DNA of 64,000 nt from Nocardiopsis quinghaiensis (GCF_008638365.1 NZ_VWVU01000033.1:1-64000); one strand, 5' to 3'. Counted from the stretch's first letter, positions 26,710 to 36,093 are shown. The notes: generated by a model not told the origin, from the letters alone. Numbers and translations: made by a program.

Positions 26710-27684
26710 GTGGTCACCGACCAACTGAGGGCGCTCATGCGCCGCTATCCGCTCGTCCACTTCGCGACCCGGAAGCTCCGTGTCCGCCTGCCCAGACGGC
26801 TGGGCGGGCTGGACCCCGAGCAGGTCCCGCCGTGGAGCCGCCGGGTGGCCCTCTCCCTTCCCCGGCTGGAGTCGGACACCCGCCGGATCGGCCCGGACGG
26901 CCTCACCCTGCGGCTGCCCGGCGACCTCACCGTGCCCCGGCGGCTGGCCGCGTTCGGGCTGGCCAGGCACGAGCCCGACAGTCTGGCCTGCTTCATGGCG
27001 ATGCTCGAACACACCCGGCCCGGTGCGGTCTTCGACGTGGGCTCGGGTGTGGGGGTGTACTCGATGCTGGCCGCCGCACGCACGCGCCGTCCGGTGTTCG
27101 CGTTCGAGCCGACTCCGGAGATCGCCTCGGCGGCCCGTGTGGTGTCCTCCTCCGCGGACCTGGGCTTCACCGTGGTGGAGCTGGCGCTGAGCAACCACAC
27201 CGGCACCGCCCACCTGCGCCGTGCCCGGCACAACGACATGTGCAACACGCTGGTGCGCTCGGCCCGCACCGACCTGTCGCACACCACCGTGCGGGTGACC
27301 ACCCTGTCGCGGTGGAACGAGACCGCGGCGGCCTTCCCCACGGTGCTCAAGATCGACACCGTCGGCACGGAGCCGGACGTGGTCGCCGGAGGCCTGGAGG
27401 TCCTGCGGAGGTACCGTCCGTGGATGCTGGTGAAGGTCCGCCCCGACCGGGGTGTGGAGGAGCGGCTCATGGCGCTGCTCGACCCGCTGGAGTACACCTG
27501 GTACCCGGTGGGCGGACCACCGCCCTACGAGCCGCGCTCGGAGATCTCGGGGCGCGCCTCCCCCGCCTGGGAGCGGATGTGGCTGTTCGCCCCGGGGCCC
27601 GTGCCCGAGGGGTTCTGGCCCTCGGTCCGCGACTGGCGCAGGGCCCTGAATGCCTGCGTCCCCGGTGCCCACGGGGGCTCCTGA
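26710..27684 (+). CDS. FkbM family methyltransferase
   Basis: A 324-residue SAM-dependent methyltransferase. The SAM-binding GAVFDVGSGVGVYSMLAA is near residue 105, followed by FAFEPTPEIASAARV and the FkbM-type VLKIDTVGTEPDVVAGGLEV, where the usual Asp/Glu-Gly is present in altered form. Substrate unknown; relatives methylate sugars or polyketide hydroxyls. I prefer the GTG at 26710 after GGGGAG; the open frame begins at 26581 but lacks a ribosome site. It is divergent from ychF and convergent with a hydrolase. Confidence 0.82.
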   Translation: MVTDQLRALMRRYPLVHFATRKLRVRLPRRLGGLDPEQVPPWSRRVALSLPRLESDTRRIGPDGLTLRLPGDLTVPRRLAAFGLARHEPDSLACFMAMLEHTRPGAVFDVGSGVGVYSMLAAARTRRPVFAFEPTPEIASAARVVSSSADLGFTVVELALSNHTGTAHLRRARHNDMCNTLVRSARTDLSHTTVRVTTLSRWNETAAAFPTVLKIDTVGTEPDVVAGGLEVLRRYRPWMLVKVRPDRGVEERLMALLDPLEYTWYPVGGPPPYEPRSEISGRASPAWERMWLFAPGPVPEGFWPSVRDWRRALNACVPGAHGGS

Positions 27685-27703
27685 CACCGTTGGAGAACGG
27701 CTC

Positions 27704-28402
27704 CTAGAGCCATTCCTCCAGAGCGGCGAGGAAACCGGGCAGGTCGTCGCGGTGGACACAGTGCCCGGCGTTCTCCACGGCCCGGACCGTGAAGCCGCGT
27801 CCCTCCAGTTCGCGAGCGTCCTGCGGGGTGACGGTGACGCTGTTCCCACCGCGCAGGACCAGGGAGGGGACCACCGGCTCGTCCGGGAGGAAGTCGTTCC
27901 CGGCGACCTCGGCCGCGACGAAGTCGAAGAACTCCGGGTCGAAGTCCGCGAAGCCCCTGACCTCGCTCTCGACGTCGGCGTCGCTCCACTTGGGGTTGCG
28001 CTCGCGGACATGGTCGGCGTCGGCGACGGCGAAGAGTCGGCGCATGCGCTCACCGGCGTCGGCCCGCACGGGGGGCTGGCGGAAGGCCGGGTCGACGTAG
28101 ACCGCGCGGGACGGACGCAGCCGCTCCACGGCCAGGGAGAGCGCCACACCGCCCATGGAGTGGCCGACGGCGACGTCGGCGCCGGTCGGAAGGGAGTCCG
28201 CCAGGTCATCCCCGAGGGCCGCCACGGAGTAGTCCCCGCGCGGGCTGGCTCCGTGGCCCCGCATATCGACGCTGACCACCCGGCGGCCGCGTCGGACGAG
28301 CTCGGCCTCGACGGCGTGCCAGGTCTCGTGGCTGGACATGGATCCGTGGACGAGGAGGACGGTTCGGTCACCGGTACCGCTGGTGTAGGTCTCCAGCTTC
28401 AT
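27704..28402 (-). CDS. Alpha/beta hydrolase
   Basis: A 232-residue hydrolase: oxyanion region LLVHGSMSSHETW, nucleophile elbow GHSMGG (Ser near residue 86), acid strand ending VLRGGNS and catalytic His in ENAGHCVHRDD. Compact cap domain of about 60 residues. AGGAGG precedes the ATG by nine bases. Substrate cannot be predicted. Upstream is the dyad at 28445-28463. Confidence 0.87.
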   Translation of the reverse strand: MKLETYTSGTGDRTVLLVHGSMSSHETWHAVEAELVRRGRRVVSVDMRGHGASPRGDYSVAALGDDLADSLPTGADVAVGHSMGGVALSLAVERLRPSRAVYVDPAFRQPPVRADAGERMRRLFAVADADHVRERNPKWSDADVESEVRGFADFDPEFFDFVAAEVAGNDFLPDEPVVPSLVLRGGNSVTVTPQDARELEGRGFTVRAVENAGHCVHRDDLPGFLAALEEWL

Positions 28403-28444
28403 GGGAGAAGGCCTCCTGGGGAAGTGAGGAGCTGCCGGGAAGTG

Positions 28445-28463
28445 GGCCGGTGAGGGACCGGCC
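28445..28463. promoter_or_regulatory. Perfect dyad upstream of the hydrolase gene
   Basis: GGCCGGT-GAGGG-ACCGGCC is a perfect seven-base inverted repeat about 43 bases before the hydrolase start, surrounded by four GGAAGTG repeats (near 28420, 28438, 28510, 28523). It could be an operator; no regulator gene adjoins it. Confidence 0.4.
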
Positions 28464-28693
28464 GCCGCGGGAACAGAACCTCCAGGGTCTCGAAAACTTT
28501 CGCGCGAGGGAAGTGGGTGACCGGAAGTGGCCGCGTATCCCCGATCTCCCCGAGCCCGTCGTCACCCCCTGCTAGACGCCCCGGCACAGTGCGGCACCGG
28601 GGTGGTGGACATGTCGGACTTGCTGGGTCTGCGCACCCGTGCCCTGCGTGGCGGGGAGCCCCGCCCCGACGCGAACTGACACCATGGACCGCC

Positions 28694-30061
28694 ATGAACG
28701 GCCTCGTACTCGTACTCGTGCTCCTGATCGGCCTGGCGGTCGGCGCCGCCCTGGGCTGGGTCCTGGCCCGCGCCCGGAACGCCGAGACCCGGGCCGACGC
28801 GCGTGCCGCCCAGGAGCGGGCCTCCTACGTGGAGGAGCAGCTCGCCGACCGGTTCCGCGCCCTGTCCGCGCAGGCCCTGGACCAGAGCAACCAGCGCTTC
28901 CTGGAACTGGCCGAGGGACGGATGCGCGCGGTCAACGCGGAGGCCGGGGGCGACCTGGACGAACGGCGACGCGCGGTGGAGCGCATGGTCGAACCGCTGA
29001 CCGAGACCCTGAACCGGGTGGAGCGCCAACTGCGGGAGGTGGACGCCGGGCGGGCCGCCGCGCACGCGGAACTGGCCAAGCAGGTCGAGTACGTGCGGGA
29101 GGGCTCGGAGCGGCTGCGTGAGCAGACGCAGTCGCTGGTGACGGCGCTGCGACGGCCCGAGGCGCGCGGCCGGTGGGGCGAGCTGCAGCTGCGCCGGGTG
29201 GCGGAGCTCGCGGGGATGGGCCCGCACTGCGACTTCGAGGAGCAGGCCGCGACGCGGGACGGGGCCCGACGGCCGGACATGGTCGTTCGGCTGGCGGGCG
29301 GCAAGAACATCATCGTGGACTCCAAGGTCCCTCTGGCCGCCTACCTGGACGCCGTGGAGGCGGGCCAGGACGAGGCCGCCCGGCACCTGCGCGTCCACGC
29401 CCGGCACCTGCGCACCCACGTGGACCAGCTGGCGGCGAAGTCGTACTGGACGTCGTTCACCCCGGCTCCGGAGTTCGTGGTGCTGTTCATCCCCGGGGAG
29501 GCCTTCCTGGCCCCGGCCCTGGAGTACGACCCGGAGCTGCTGGAGCACGCGATGGCGCGGCGGGTGCACATCGCGACGCCGACGACGCTGATCTCGCTGC
29601 TGCGGACGGCGCAGTACGCCTGGCAGCAGGAGGCGCTGAGCGAGAACGCGCGTGCGGTGTTCGACCTGGGCAAGCAGCTCCACGAGCGGCTGGGCACGCT
29701 GGGTGGACACGTGGAGGGGCTGGGCCGGGCGCTGACCCGCACGGTGAGCGCCTACAACCAGACCGTGGGATCGCTGGAGAGCCGGGTGCTGGTGACCGCG
29801 CGCCGGTTCGGTGAACTGGGTCTGGTGGACGGGGAGCTGGACCGGCTCTCGGGGGTGGAGGAGCGGCCGCGCACGACGGCCGCTCCCGAGCTGTCCGGTC
29901 CGGGCGCCCGGGAACCGGACGCGGACCGCGGGGCGGACCCCGGCGGGGGGACGCCCCGCGCGGACGGGGAGGTCCCCGGCTGGGGCGGGGTCCGGCGCGT
30001 GGGCAACGGCCACGCGGGCCCGTCCCGCGAGGAGCGGGGCGAGAGCGTCCACGGCCCCTGA
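28694..30061 (+). CDS. rmuC: DNA recombination protein RmuC homologue
   Basis: A 455-residue protein with an N-terminal membrane helix (LVLVLVLLIGLAVGAALGWV), a coiled coil to about residue 150, then the RmuC core with the PD-(D/E)XK-like nuclease fold: RGRWGELQLRRVAELAGM, RPDMVVRLAGGKNIIVDSKVPL, FVVLFIPGEAFLAPAL and ATPTTLISLLRTAQYAW. RmuC limits DNA rearrangements, by an undefined nuclease mechanism. The last 65 residues are Pro/Gly/Asp-rich and nonconserved. The ATG at 28694 begins the membrane helix; the frame is open upstream. Confidence 0.9.
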   Translation: MNGLVLVLVLLIGLAVGAALGWVLARARNAETRADARAAQERASYVEEQLADRFRALSAQALDQSNQRFLELAEGRMRAVNAEAGGDLDERRRAVERMVEPLTETLNRVERQLREVDAGRAAAHAELAKQVEYVREGSERLREQTQSLVTALRRPEARGRWGELQLRRVAELAGMGPHCDFEEQAATRDGARRPDMVVRLAGGKNIIVDSKVPLAAYLDAVEAGQDEAARHLRVHARHLRTHVDQLAAKSYWTSFTPAPEFVVLFIPGEAFLAPALEYDPELLEHAMARRVHIATPTTLISLLRTAQYAWQQEALSENARAVFDLGKQLHERLGTLGGHVEGLGRALTRTVSAYNQTVGSLESRVLVTARRFGELGLVDGELDRLSGVEERPRTTAAPELSGPGAREPDADRGADPGGGTPRADGEVPGWGGVRRVGNGHAGPSREERGESVHGP

Positions 30062-30288
30062 GCGGCCGGGAGCCGTGCGGGTCCGCCCGCGAAGGCGACC
30101 CGGGTGCCCGGCCGTGAAACACGGAACCTCCACGGGCCCTCCCGGTGTCCAAGGGGAGGAACGCGTGTTCGTGACGGCTGGGGCAGGTACCCGAGAGATC
30201 GACACGATCCCCGGGAAAGACATCGTATATTCACTGCAAGTGACACACTGAGTACATTGAGTAGCACATCTGGGAGGCGAGAACAGCC

Positions 30289-30825
30289 ATGCCCCCGCGA
30301 AAGGCGCACGGTCCGGATCCCGGGCAGGCACCGTACTTCGTGCGGCCCAACGGCCGAGGCCGGAACGTACCGCGCGCAGGGAGCCGGGGCCGCGCGGTCC
30401 CGAGGCCGAAGGCGGGCCCACGGCGTACGGCCCGCCTGACCGGGCGCGGCGGTGTCCTGGCCATCGTCGTGTTCAGTTTCGCCGGGACCATGGTCGCGCA
30501 CTGGGCGGGGACCCCCGCCGCCCCGGGCGTCGCCTTCACCCTCGCCTGCCTGTTCGGCGCGGTGCTGGTCCGGCCGGGCGACCTGCTGTCGCTGTCGGTG
30601 AGCCCGCCCATCGCCTTCTTCGCGGCCGTGGTCGCCGCCGAGAGCCTGCTCGCCCTGGGCAGCGAGGGGTTCATGCGGACGCTGCTCCTGGGTCTGGCCT
30701 CGCGCCTGGCCGAGGTCGCGCCCTGGCTGTTCCTGGGTACGGCGCTGGTACTGGTGATCGGCGTGTTCCGGGGCCTGCCCGGCAACATCCGCGATCTGGG
30801 GGACGAGTTGAACGGCCGCAGGTAG
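30289..30825 (+). CDS. DUF6542 membrane protein
   Basis: A 178-residue protein: basic Pro-rich N-terminal 50 residues, then four membrane helices (about 53-72, 78-95, 104-122 and 140-158) with VRPGDLLSLSVSPPIAFF between helices 2 and 3, which I associate with DUF6542. It is found beside exonuclease VII genes in actinobacteria, as here. GGGAGG lies upstream. Function unknown. Confidence 0.8.
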   Translation: MPPRKAHGPDPGQAPYFVRPNGRGRNVPRAGSRGRAVPRPKAGPRRTARLTGRGGVLAIVVFSFAGTMVAHWAGTPAAPGVAFTLACLFGAVLVRPGDLLSLSVSPPIAFFAAVVAAESLLALGSEGFMRTLLLGLASRLAEVAPWLFLGTALVLVIGVFRGLPGNIRDLGDELNGRR

Positions 30826-30864
30826 CACGGACCGTCCGGCCACCGGCCAGGGGCCGGCAGGGGA

Positions 30865-31131
30865 TCAGAAGGGCGTGTCCCCGTCCTCCGGGGAGTCGTC
30901 CCGGCGCTCGTCCATCGCGGCGGCCAGTTTGGCGCGGGCCCCCTCCAGCCACTGCTCGCACACGCGGGCCAGCTCCTCGCCGCGCTCCCACAGGGCCAGC
31001 GACTCCTTCAGGCTGAGCCCGCCGGACTCCAGCTGGCGCACGACGGTGTTCAGCTCCTCCCGGCTCTCCTCGTAGCTCAGCTCCGGCTCGGCGGCGCCCT
31101 TGTCCTGGGTCTTGGCTCCCTTGTCGGCCAT
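30865..31131 (-). CDS. xseB: Exodeoxyribonuclease VII small subunit
   Basis: An 88-residue helical subunit that binds XseA in multiple copies to form exonuclease VII. LSYEESREELNTVVRQLESG and LSLKESLALWERGEELARVC are the conserved core helices. The start is two bases after the xseA stop, so the two are surely co-expressed. The tail is acidic and variable. Confidence 0.93.
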   Translation of the reverse strand: MADKGAKTQDKGAAEPELSYEESREELNTVVRQLESGGLSLKESLALWERGEELARVCEQWLEGARAKLAAAMDERRDDSPEDGDTPF

Positions 31132-31133
31132 CT

Positions 31134-32366
31134 CTACTCCCCCTCGGCGGTGTCTTCGGTGTGGACTGACTCCACGGTGGCGGTCAGGCTGTCCTCGGCG
31201 AACCGCACGCGCAGGGCCTCCCCCACGTCCGGCTCCCCGGCGGAGCGCACCACCGACCCGTCCTCACGCTGCACGATCGCGTACCCGCGCGCCAGCGTGG
31301 TGGCCGGTGACAGGGCGTGCAGGCGCGCCCGGGTGTGGCCGAGTCCGTCGGCGGCCCGGTCGAGCGACACGGTCAGGCTCCGGCGGGCCCGGTCGCGCAG
31401 GTCCCCGACCTGCTCGGTGAGCCGGTCGATCTCGCGGACCGGGCTGGCCAGCACCGGCCGGGACCGCATGCCCTCCAACCAGGCGAGTTCGCGCTCCACC
31501 CCGCCCTTGAGCACGCGTCGGCCCCGGTCGCGGAGCTGGCGGATGATCTCCAGCTGCTCGCCGACGTCGGGAACGGTCTTCTTGGCGGCGTCGGTGGGGG
31601 TGGAGGCGCGCACGTCCGCGACGTGGTCGAGCAGCGGGGCGTCCTGCTCGTGCCCGATCGCGCTCACCACGGGAGTGCCCGCGGCGGCGACGGCGCGCAC
31701 GAGGGCCTCGTCGGAGAAGGGAAGCAGGTCCTCCAGGGAGCCGCCGCCCCGGGCGATGACGATGACGTCGACGTCCGGGTGCGCGTCCAGCTCCTTGAGC
31801 GCCTCCAGCACCTCGCGGACCGCGCGGTCGCCCTGGACCGCGACCGGGCGCACCTCGAAGCGCACGGCGGGCCAGCGGCGGCGCCCGTTCTCCAGCACGT
31901 CGCGTTCGGCGGCGGAGTCGCGGCCGCAGACGAGGCCGACGGTGTTGGGCAGGAAGGGCAGCGGGCGCTTGCGCTCGGCGTCGAAGAGCCCCTCGGCGGT
32001 CAGGGTGCGGCGCAGCTGTTCCAGCCGGGCCAGAAGTTCGCCCAGACCGACGTGGCGGATCTCCAGGGCGCGCAGCGAGAAGGTGCCGCGGACCTCGTAG
32101 AAGTCGGGTTTGGCGTGTACGACGACGCGCGCCCCGGCCTCGGGGGGCGGGCTCTGCGCGTCCAGCACCGAGGTCTGGCAGACCACGCGTACCGACACGT
32201 TGGCGACGGGGTCGCGCAACGTGATGTAGGCCATGCGACCCCGTCGGTTCAGTTCGGCGATCTGGCCCTCGACCCAGATCCGGCCCAGGCGACCGATCCA
32301 CTGGCCGACTGCGTTGAGGACGACGCGTACCGGCTGCGGCGCATCGGCGGAACTCTCCATGCCCAT
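31134..32366 (-). CDS. xseA: Exodeoxyribonuclease VII large subunit
   Basis: A 410-residue catalytic subunit, degrading single-stranded DNA from both ends. The N-terminal OB fold (GQWIGRLGRIWVEGQIAELN) is followed by the conserved nuclease region with VGLVCGRDSAAERDVLENGR, IARGGGSLEDLLPFSDE, SAIGHEQDAPLLDHVADVRA and STPTDAAK, then a coiled coil and the terminal LARGYAIVQRE motif. Usual family length. Either ATG at 32366 or 32360 can start it. Confidence 0.95.
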   Translation of the reverse strand: MGMESSADAPQPVRVVLNAVGQWIGRLGRIWVEGQIAELNRRGRMAYITLRDPVANVSVRVVCQTSVLDAQSPPPEAGARVVVHAKPDFYEVRGTFSLRALEIRHVGLGELLARLEQLRRTLTAEGLFDAERKRPLPFLPNTVGLVCGRDSAAERDVLENGRRRWPAVRFEVRPVAVQGDRAVREVLEALKELDAHPDVDVIVIARGGGSLEDLLPFSDEALVRAVAAAGTPVVSAIGHEQDAPLLDHVADVRASTPTDAAKKTVPDVGEQLEIIRQLRDRGRRVLKGGVERELAWLEGMRSRPVLASPVREIDRLTEQVGDLRDRARRSLTVSLDRAADGLGHTRARLHALSPATTLARGYAIVQREDGSVVRSAGEPDVGEALRVRFAEDSLTATVESVHTEDTAEGE

Positions 32367-32434
32367 GGCAACCGAGCCTAGGCGAGGGCGGTGACAGTTC
32401 GGGGCAGGCCCGCCACGCGGTACGGGCGACGCGG

Positions 32435-32947
32435 TCAGCCGGTCGCGTCGCCGCCGGCGGAGACGGTGTTGTTCACACCGATGTCGGTCACTTCCGGTTC
32501 GCCCTCGGCGTGGTGGACGGTGTTGTCGGCGCCGGTCACGTGGATGGAGTCGGCGCTGCCGACGTGCACCGTGAGCCCGCTGCCCAGGACGGAGACCTCA
32601 CCGCACTCGCCGTTGAGGACGACCTCGGCGTTGCCGGCGGTGACCTTGACGTTCCTGCCCTCGCAGTCCTCGGTGACGCTGCCCTCGACGGCGGCGACGG
32701 TCAGGTCGCCGGTCTCGCTGTCCACGGACACGCCCCCGCCCTCGTCGAGGGTCACGCCGCCGTCCCCGTTGCCGACCGAGACGTCGCCGTCGGACTCGAC
32801 GGAGACCTCACCGTCCTCGCCACCGACGGACACGCCTTCGGAGTCGACGTTCACCTCCTGGTCGGTCCCCGGAATGCCGACCGAACATCCGGTCAGCCAG
32901 AGTGCGGAGGCCGCGAGAAGCGCGGCGGCGGAGGTGGTGGAACGCAT
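32435..32947 (-). CDS. DUF3060-type lipoprotein with beta-repeat domain
   Basis: A 170-residue lipoprotein: signal ALLAASALWLTGCSVG with lipobox LTGC at 18-21. Residues 30-90 are very acidic repeats (VSVGGEDGEVSVESDGDVSV type), and the C-terminal 80 residues are the DUF3060-like strand ladder containing EVVLNGECGEVSVLG and INNTV-like turns. Two cysteines flank the ladder. It probably sits on the outer face of the membrane; function unknown. AAGGGGA precedes the ATG. Confidence 0.8.
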   Translation of the reverse strand: MRSTTSAAALLAASALWLTGCSVGIPGTDQEVNVDSEGVSVGGEDGEVSVESDGDVSVGNGDGGVTLDEGGGVSVDSETGDLTVAAVEGSVTEDCEGRNVKVTAGNAEVVLNGECGEVSVLGSGLTVHVGSADSIHVTGADNTVHHAEGEPEVTDIGVNNTVSAGGDATG

Positions 32948-33092
32948 GAATCAGTCCCCTTAGGACGGAGGGCGTCGGTGTGCTCTTTCCGCCCGATAGG
33001 ACGTACCGCGCCGCACTATGGTTCCCGTGCCGGACGGGGGCCGCCGGTTGCGGACCGGCGGCCCTCCCGCCACGTCGAACCGTACGCGCACG

Positions 33093-33941
33093 TCAGGCCC
33101 CGGACTCCAGCTTGCTGATGCGGTTGTCGTACATCTTGATGAACTCGGAACGGCCCTGGTGGGCGACCTCGTAGGCGCGCAGGTCGCGGACCTGCTCGAT
33201 GGTGAGCTTGCGCAGGCGGGCGCGGACCGACGGCAGGGTGAGCTCGTCGTAGGTGGGGACGGCGAGATCCTCGGCCGAGGGAGCGGCACCCTTGCGGACC
33301 TGCTCCAGGACCTCGTCGCTGGTGACCTTGGTGTGCGCCTCGGCGACCTCCAACTCCTCGGCGATGGCCGAGCTCTCCTCGGAGACGTCCGTGGTGGCCG
33401 GAGCGGCGGAGCCGGTCCGGGAGTCCTGGCCCTTCTCCGCCTTCTCCGCCTCGGCGGGCTTGGCCTTGGCCTTGGCGGGCTTGGCCTTGGCCTTGGGCTT
33501 GGTGGACTCGGCCTCGGGCTCGGGCTCGGCCTTGGCGGACTCGACGGATTCCCCGGCGGGAGCGCTCTCGACGAGGGCGGCGGCCTCGACGGGCCCGCTC
33601 TTCCCCGGCTTCCCGGCGGGGGTCTCCTTCGCCCCGGCCTTGGTGGAGGTCCCGGTGGTCTCGGCCCTCTTGGCCTCGGCCTTCCCGCCGTCGGCGGGCG
33701 CGGCCTCGGCGGACCCGGCGGGCTCGGCCTCCTCGGCCTTCCCGCTCTCCTCGGCGGGGGCCTCGTTCGCCGCGGCCTTCTCCGCGGGGGCCTCGCCCCG
33801 GGTCTTCTCTGCCGCGGTGGGGGCCGCGGTGGTCTCAGTCGTCTCCTGGGCCGCGTCCGAGGACGCGGGGACGGCTTCCTTGCGCCCGAAGATCCCCTTG
33901 ACCAGGGTGACCAGCTTCGTGGCGAGTGTCGGATTCGACAT
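33093..33941 (-). CDS. Ala/Glu/Lys-rich protein with conserved C-terminal YDEL domain
   Basis: A 282-residue low-complexity protein. The N-terminal 20 residues (NPTLATKLVTLVKGIFGRKE) can form an amphipathic helix; residues 25-215 are almost wholly Ala, Glu, Lys, Pro, Thr. The last 55 (VPTYDELTLPSVRARLRKLT, then RDLRAYEVAHQGR and FIKMYDNRISKL) form a compact helical domain seen at the ends of several actinobacterial proteins, some annotated lipid-droplet-associated. I chose the ATG at 33941 after AGGAG. It could be a membrane-surface or lipid-droplet protein; not firmly recognised. Confidence 0.7.
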   Translation of the reverse strand: MSNPTLATKLVTLVKGIFGRKEAVPASSDAAQETTETTAAPTAAEKTRGEAPAEKAAANEAPAEESGKAEEAEPAGSAEAAPADGGKAEAKRAETTGTSTKAGAKETPAGKPGKSGPVEAAALVESAPAGESVESAKAEPEPEAESTKPKAKAKPAKAKAKPAEAEKAEKGQDSRTGSAAPATTDVSEESSAIAEELEVAEAHTKVTSDEVLEQVRKGAAPSAEDLAVPTYDELTLPSVRARLRKLTIEQVRDLRAYEVAHQGRSEFIKMYDNRISKLESGA

Positions 33942-34237
33942 AGGACGGGGGCTCCTGATGCTGTCGGCGGGTGGGGTGAGCGGCACGCGTCCAGCAAACC
34001 AGCAGGGCCGAGTTGAGGGCGGACCGCCTGTAACAGATGCGATTGGTGAACCAGGATAGAGGAGGGACGAACACCATGAGCAGGAGATAAGTGAACGATT
34101 TCGCCACTTCGGAGCCCAACCGGGGATACCTCGTTGCGATACCGTCATTCTGGCCCCGGTTTCACGCCGGTTCGACCGCCGCGGTGCCTTATCCCACACC
34201 CGGGTCGTACACCGCCCAAGCAACCTAGGATGTACGC

Positions 34238-35209
34238 ATGACTGCGATGACGACTGCCACGAACCAACGGCGTGTGCTCCTCGCCAATCCCCGGGGTTAC
34301 TGCGCCGGTGTCGACCGCGCTGTCATCACCGTCGAGAAGGCCCTGGAGCAGTACGGCGCCCCGATCTACGTGCGCAAGCAGATCGTGCACAACACCCACG
34401 TGGTGCGCACGCTGGAGGAGCGCGGCGCGGTCTTCGTCGAGGACACCGCGGAGGTGCCCGAGGGCGCCATCACCGTCTTCTCCGCGCACGGTGTCGCCCC
34501 GGCCGTCCACGAGGAGGCGGCGCGGCGCAGCCTGAAGACCATCGACGCCACCTGCCCGCTCGTCACCAAGGTCCACAAGGAGGCCAAGCGCTTCGCGGCC
34601 GAGGACCGGGACATCATCCTCATCGGCCACATCGGCCACGAGGAGGTCGAGGGCACCAGCGGCGAGGCCCCCGAGCACATCCAGATCGTGGAGAGCCCGG
34701 ACGAGGTCGACAAGGTCCAGGTGCGCGACCCGGACAACGTGTCGTGGCTGTCTCAGACCACCCTGTCGGTGGACGAGACCAACCAGACGGTGGACGCTCT
34801 GCGCGAGAAGTTCCCGAACCTGCTCGACCCGCCCAGCGACGACATCTGCTACGCGACCTCCAACCGCCAGGACTCGGTCAAGGCGATGGCGCCCGAGTGC
34901 GAACTGGTCATCGTGGTCGGCTCCGACAACTCGTCGAACTCGGTCCGCCTGGTGGAGGTCGCGCTGGAAGCCGGTGCCGACACCGCCCACCTGATCGACA
35001 ACGCCTCGCTGATGGACGACTCCTGGCTGGAGGGCGTGACCACCGTCGGCGTGACCAGTGGCGCCTCCGTGCCCGACATCCTGGTGCACGAGCTGCTCGA
35101 CAAGCTGTCCGGTCACGGGTACGGCACGGTCACCCCCGTGACGACCGCCGACGAGACGCTGACCTTCTCTCTGCCCAAGGAGCTGCGCCGCGACCTGCGC
35201 GCCGAGTAG
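34238..35209 (+). CDS. ispH: 4-hydroxy-3-methylbut-2-enyl diphosphate reductase
   Basis: The last enzyme of the MEP isoprenoid pathway, reducing HMBPP to IPP and DMAPP with a [4Fe-4S] cluster. The 323 residues have the three cluster cysteines C22 (NPRGYCAGV), C106 (DATCPLV) and C204 (DICYATSNRQ), plus HGVAP and SGASVPDILV. Standing alone and divergent from the Ala/Lys-rich gene, with a strong hairpin after its stop. The first of two nearby ATGs is used; 34247 is possible. Confidence 0.95.
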   Translation: MTAMTTATNQRRVLLANPRGYCAGVDRAVITVEKALEQYGAPIYVRKQIVHNTHVVRTLEERGAVFVEDTAEVPEGAITVFSAHGVAPAVHEEAARRSLKTIDATCPLVTKVHKEAKRFAAEDRDIILIGHIGHEEVEGTSGEAPEHIQIVESPDEVDKVQVRDPDNVSWLSQTTLSVDETNQTVDALREKFPNLLDPPSDDICYATSNRQDSVKAMAPECELVIVVGSDNSSNSVRLVEVALEAGADTAHLIDNASLMDDSWLEGVTTVGVTSGASVPDILVHELLDKLSGHGYGTVTPVTTADETLTFSLPKELRRDLRAE

Positions 35210-35263
35210 CGCGGAGGGGGTCTCAGCGCGCGTTCCCCGCGGCGCGGAGGACCAACGGGCACA

Positions 35264-35297
35264 CGAGGCGCCCGGCCGGAACCGGCCGGGCGCCTCG
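35264..35297. terminator. Perfect 16-base-pair hairpin between ispH and thioredoxin genes
   Basis: CGAGGCGCCCGGCCGG and its exact reverse complement are two bases apart, between convergent genes, so it can serve both. Confidence 0.85.
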
Positions 35298-35315
35298 CCG
35301 TGTCCGGGCGGCCTC

Positions 35316-35666
35316 TCAGCCTTCCAGGGCGGCGTCCACCTCCGACAGCAGCCGGGCCCTCGACCGCGCGCCGACCAGAGTCAGCGCCGGTCGGCCGTCG
35401 AGGAAGAGCATCAGCGTCGGCAGCGACATCACCTGCTGGTTCCGTGTGGTGAGGGGGTTCTCGTCGGCGTTGATCCTGCGGACGGTGAGCGAGCCGGCGC
35501 GCTCCTCCGCGATCCGGGAGATCACCGGAGCGACCATGCGGCAGGAGGGGCACCACTGTGCCCAGAAGTACAGCAGGACGGGTCCGTCGCGGCCGAGGAC
35601 CTCACGTTCGAAGGTATCGTCCGTCACCGCGGGTACGTCGACGGGCATGTTCACGGGTGACATCAC
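35316..35666 (-). CDS. Thioredoxin-like protein
   Basis: A 116-residue thioredoxin fold with active-site FWAQWCPSCRMVAP (C39 and C42; WCPSC rather than the common WCGPC), cis-Pro in SLPTLMLF and the terminal helix ARLLSEVDAAL. It probably reduces disulfides in the cytoplasm. Its ATG overlaps the stop of the upstream MerR gene (ATGA), so its amount is probably set by the regulator's transcript. Confidence 0.88.
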   Translation of the reverse strand: MMSPVNMPVDVPAVTDDTFEREVLGRDGPVLLYFWAQWCPSCRMVAPVISRIAEERAGSLTVRRINADENPLTTRNQQVMSLPTLMLFLDGRPALTLVGARSRARLLSEVDAALEG

Positions 35667-36079
35667 GGCTCCTCCGTGTCGTTCACTTCAACGGTGCACA
35701 GTCCCGCCGCGCCGCGTCCCCCCGCACGTCTGGCCAGGGCCTCCGACAGTTTGGCCGCGAGACTGCCGCGCATCGCCTCGAACCGCTCCAGGAAGGCGTC
35801 CATCTCCGCGAGCTTGCGCCGGTAGACCTGGATCGAGTCGGCGCAGGAGTCCCCCGTCTCGTGGCCCGAGCGCAGGCAGTCCACGAACGGCCTGGTGTCC
35901 TCCAGGCTGAACCCGACCGACTGAAGGGCCAGGATCTCGCGGACGAGCCGGTACTCCTCCTCGCCGTACTCCCGGTAGCCGTTCGCCGAGCGCCGCGCCC
36001 CGATCAGCCCCTGGGACTCGTAGAAGCGCAGTGCGCGCGTCGTCGTCCCCGTACGTCTGGCGAGTTCACCGATGCGCAT
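35663..36079 (-). CDS. MerR-family regulator coupled to thioredoxin
   Basis: A 138-residue MerR protein: winged helix IGELARRTGTTTRALRFYES and GLIGARRSANGYREYGEEEY, then a long dimer helix. C68 and C79 flank a loop LRSGHETGDS; a third Cys lies near the C-terminus. The loop recalls the metal/thiol loops of MerR sensors, so it may sense redox or metal state. I use the ATG at 36079; the frame is open to 36205 through its own promoter. Its operator is probably the dyad at 36094-36113. Confidence 0.87.
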   Translation of the reverse strand: MRIGELARRTGTTTRALRFYESQGLIGARRSANGYREYGEEEYRLVREILALQSVGFSLEDTRPFVDCLRSGHETGDSCADSIQVYRRKLAEMDAFLERFEAMRGSLAAKLSEALARRAGGRGAAGLCTVEVNDTEEP

Positions 36080-36093
36080 GCGACGACCGTAGA

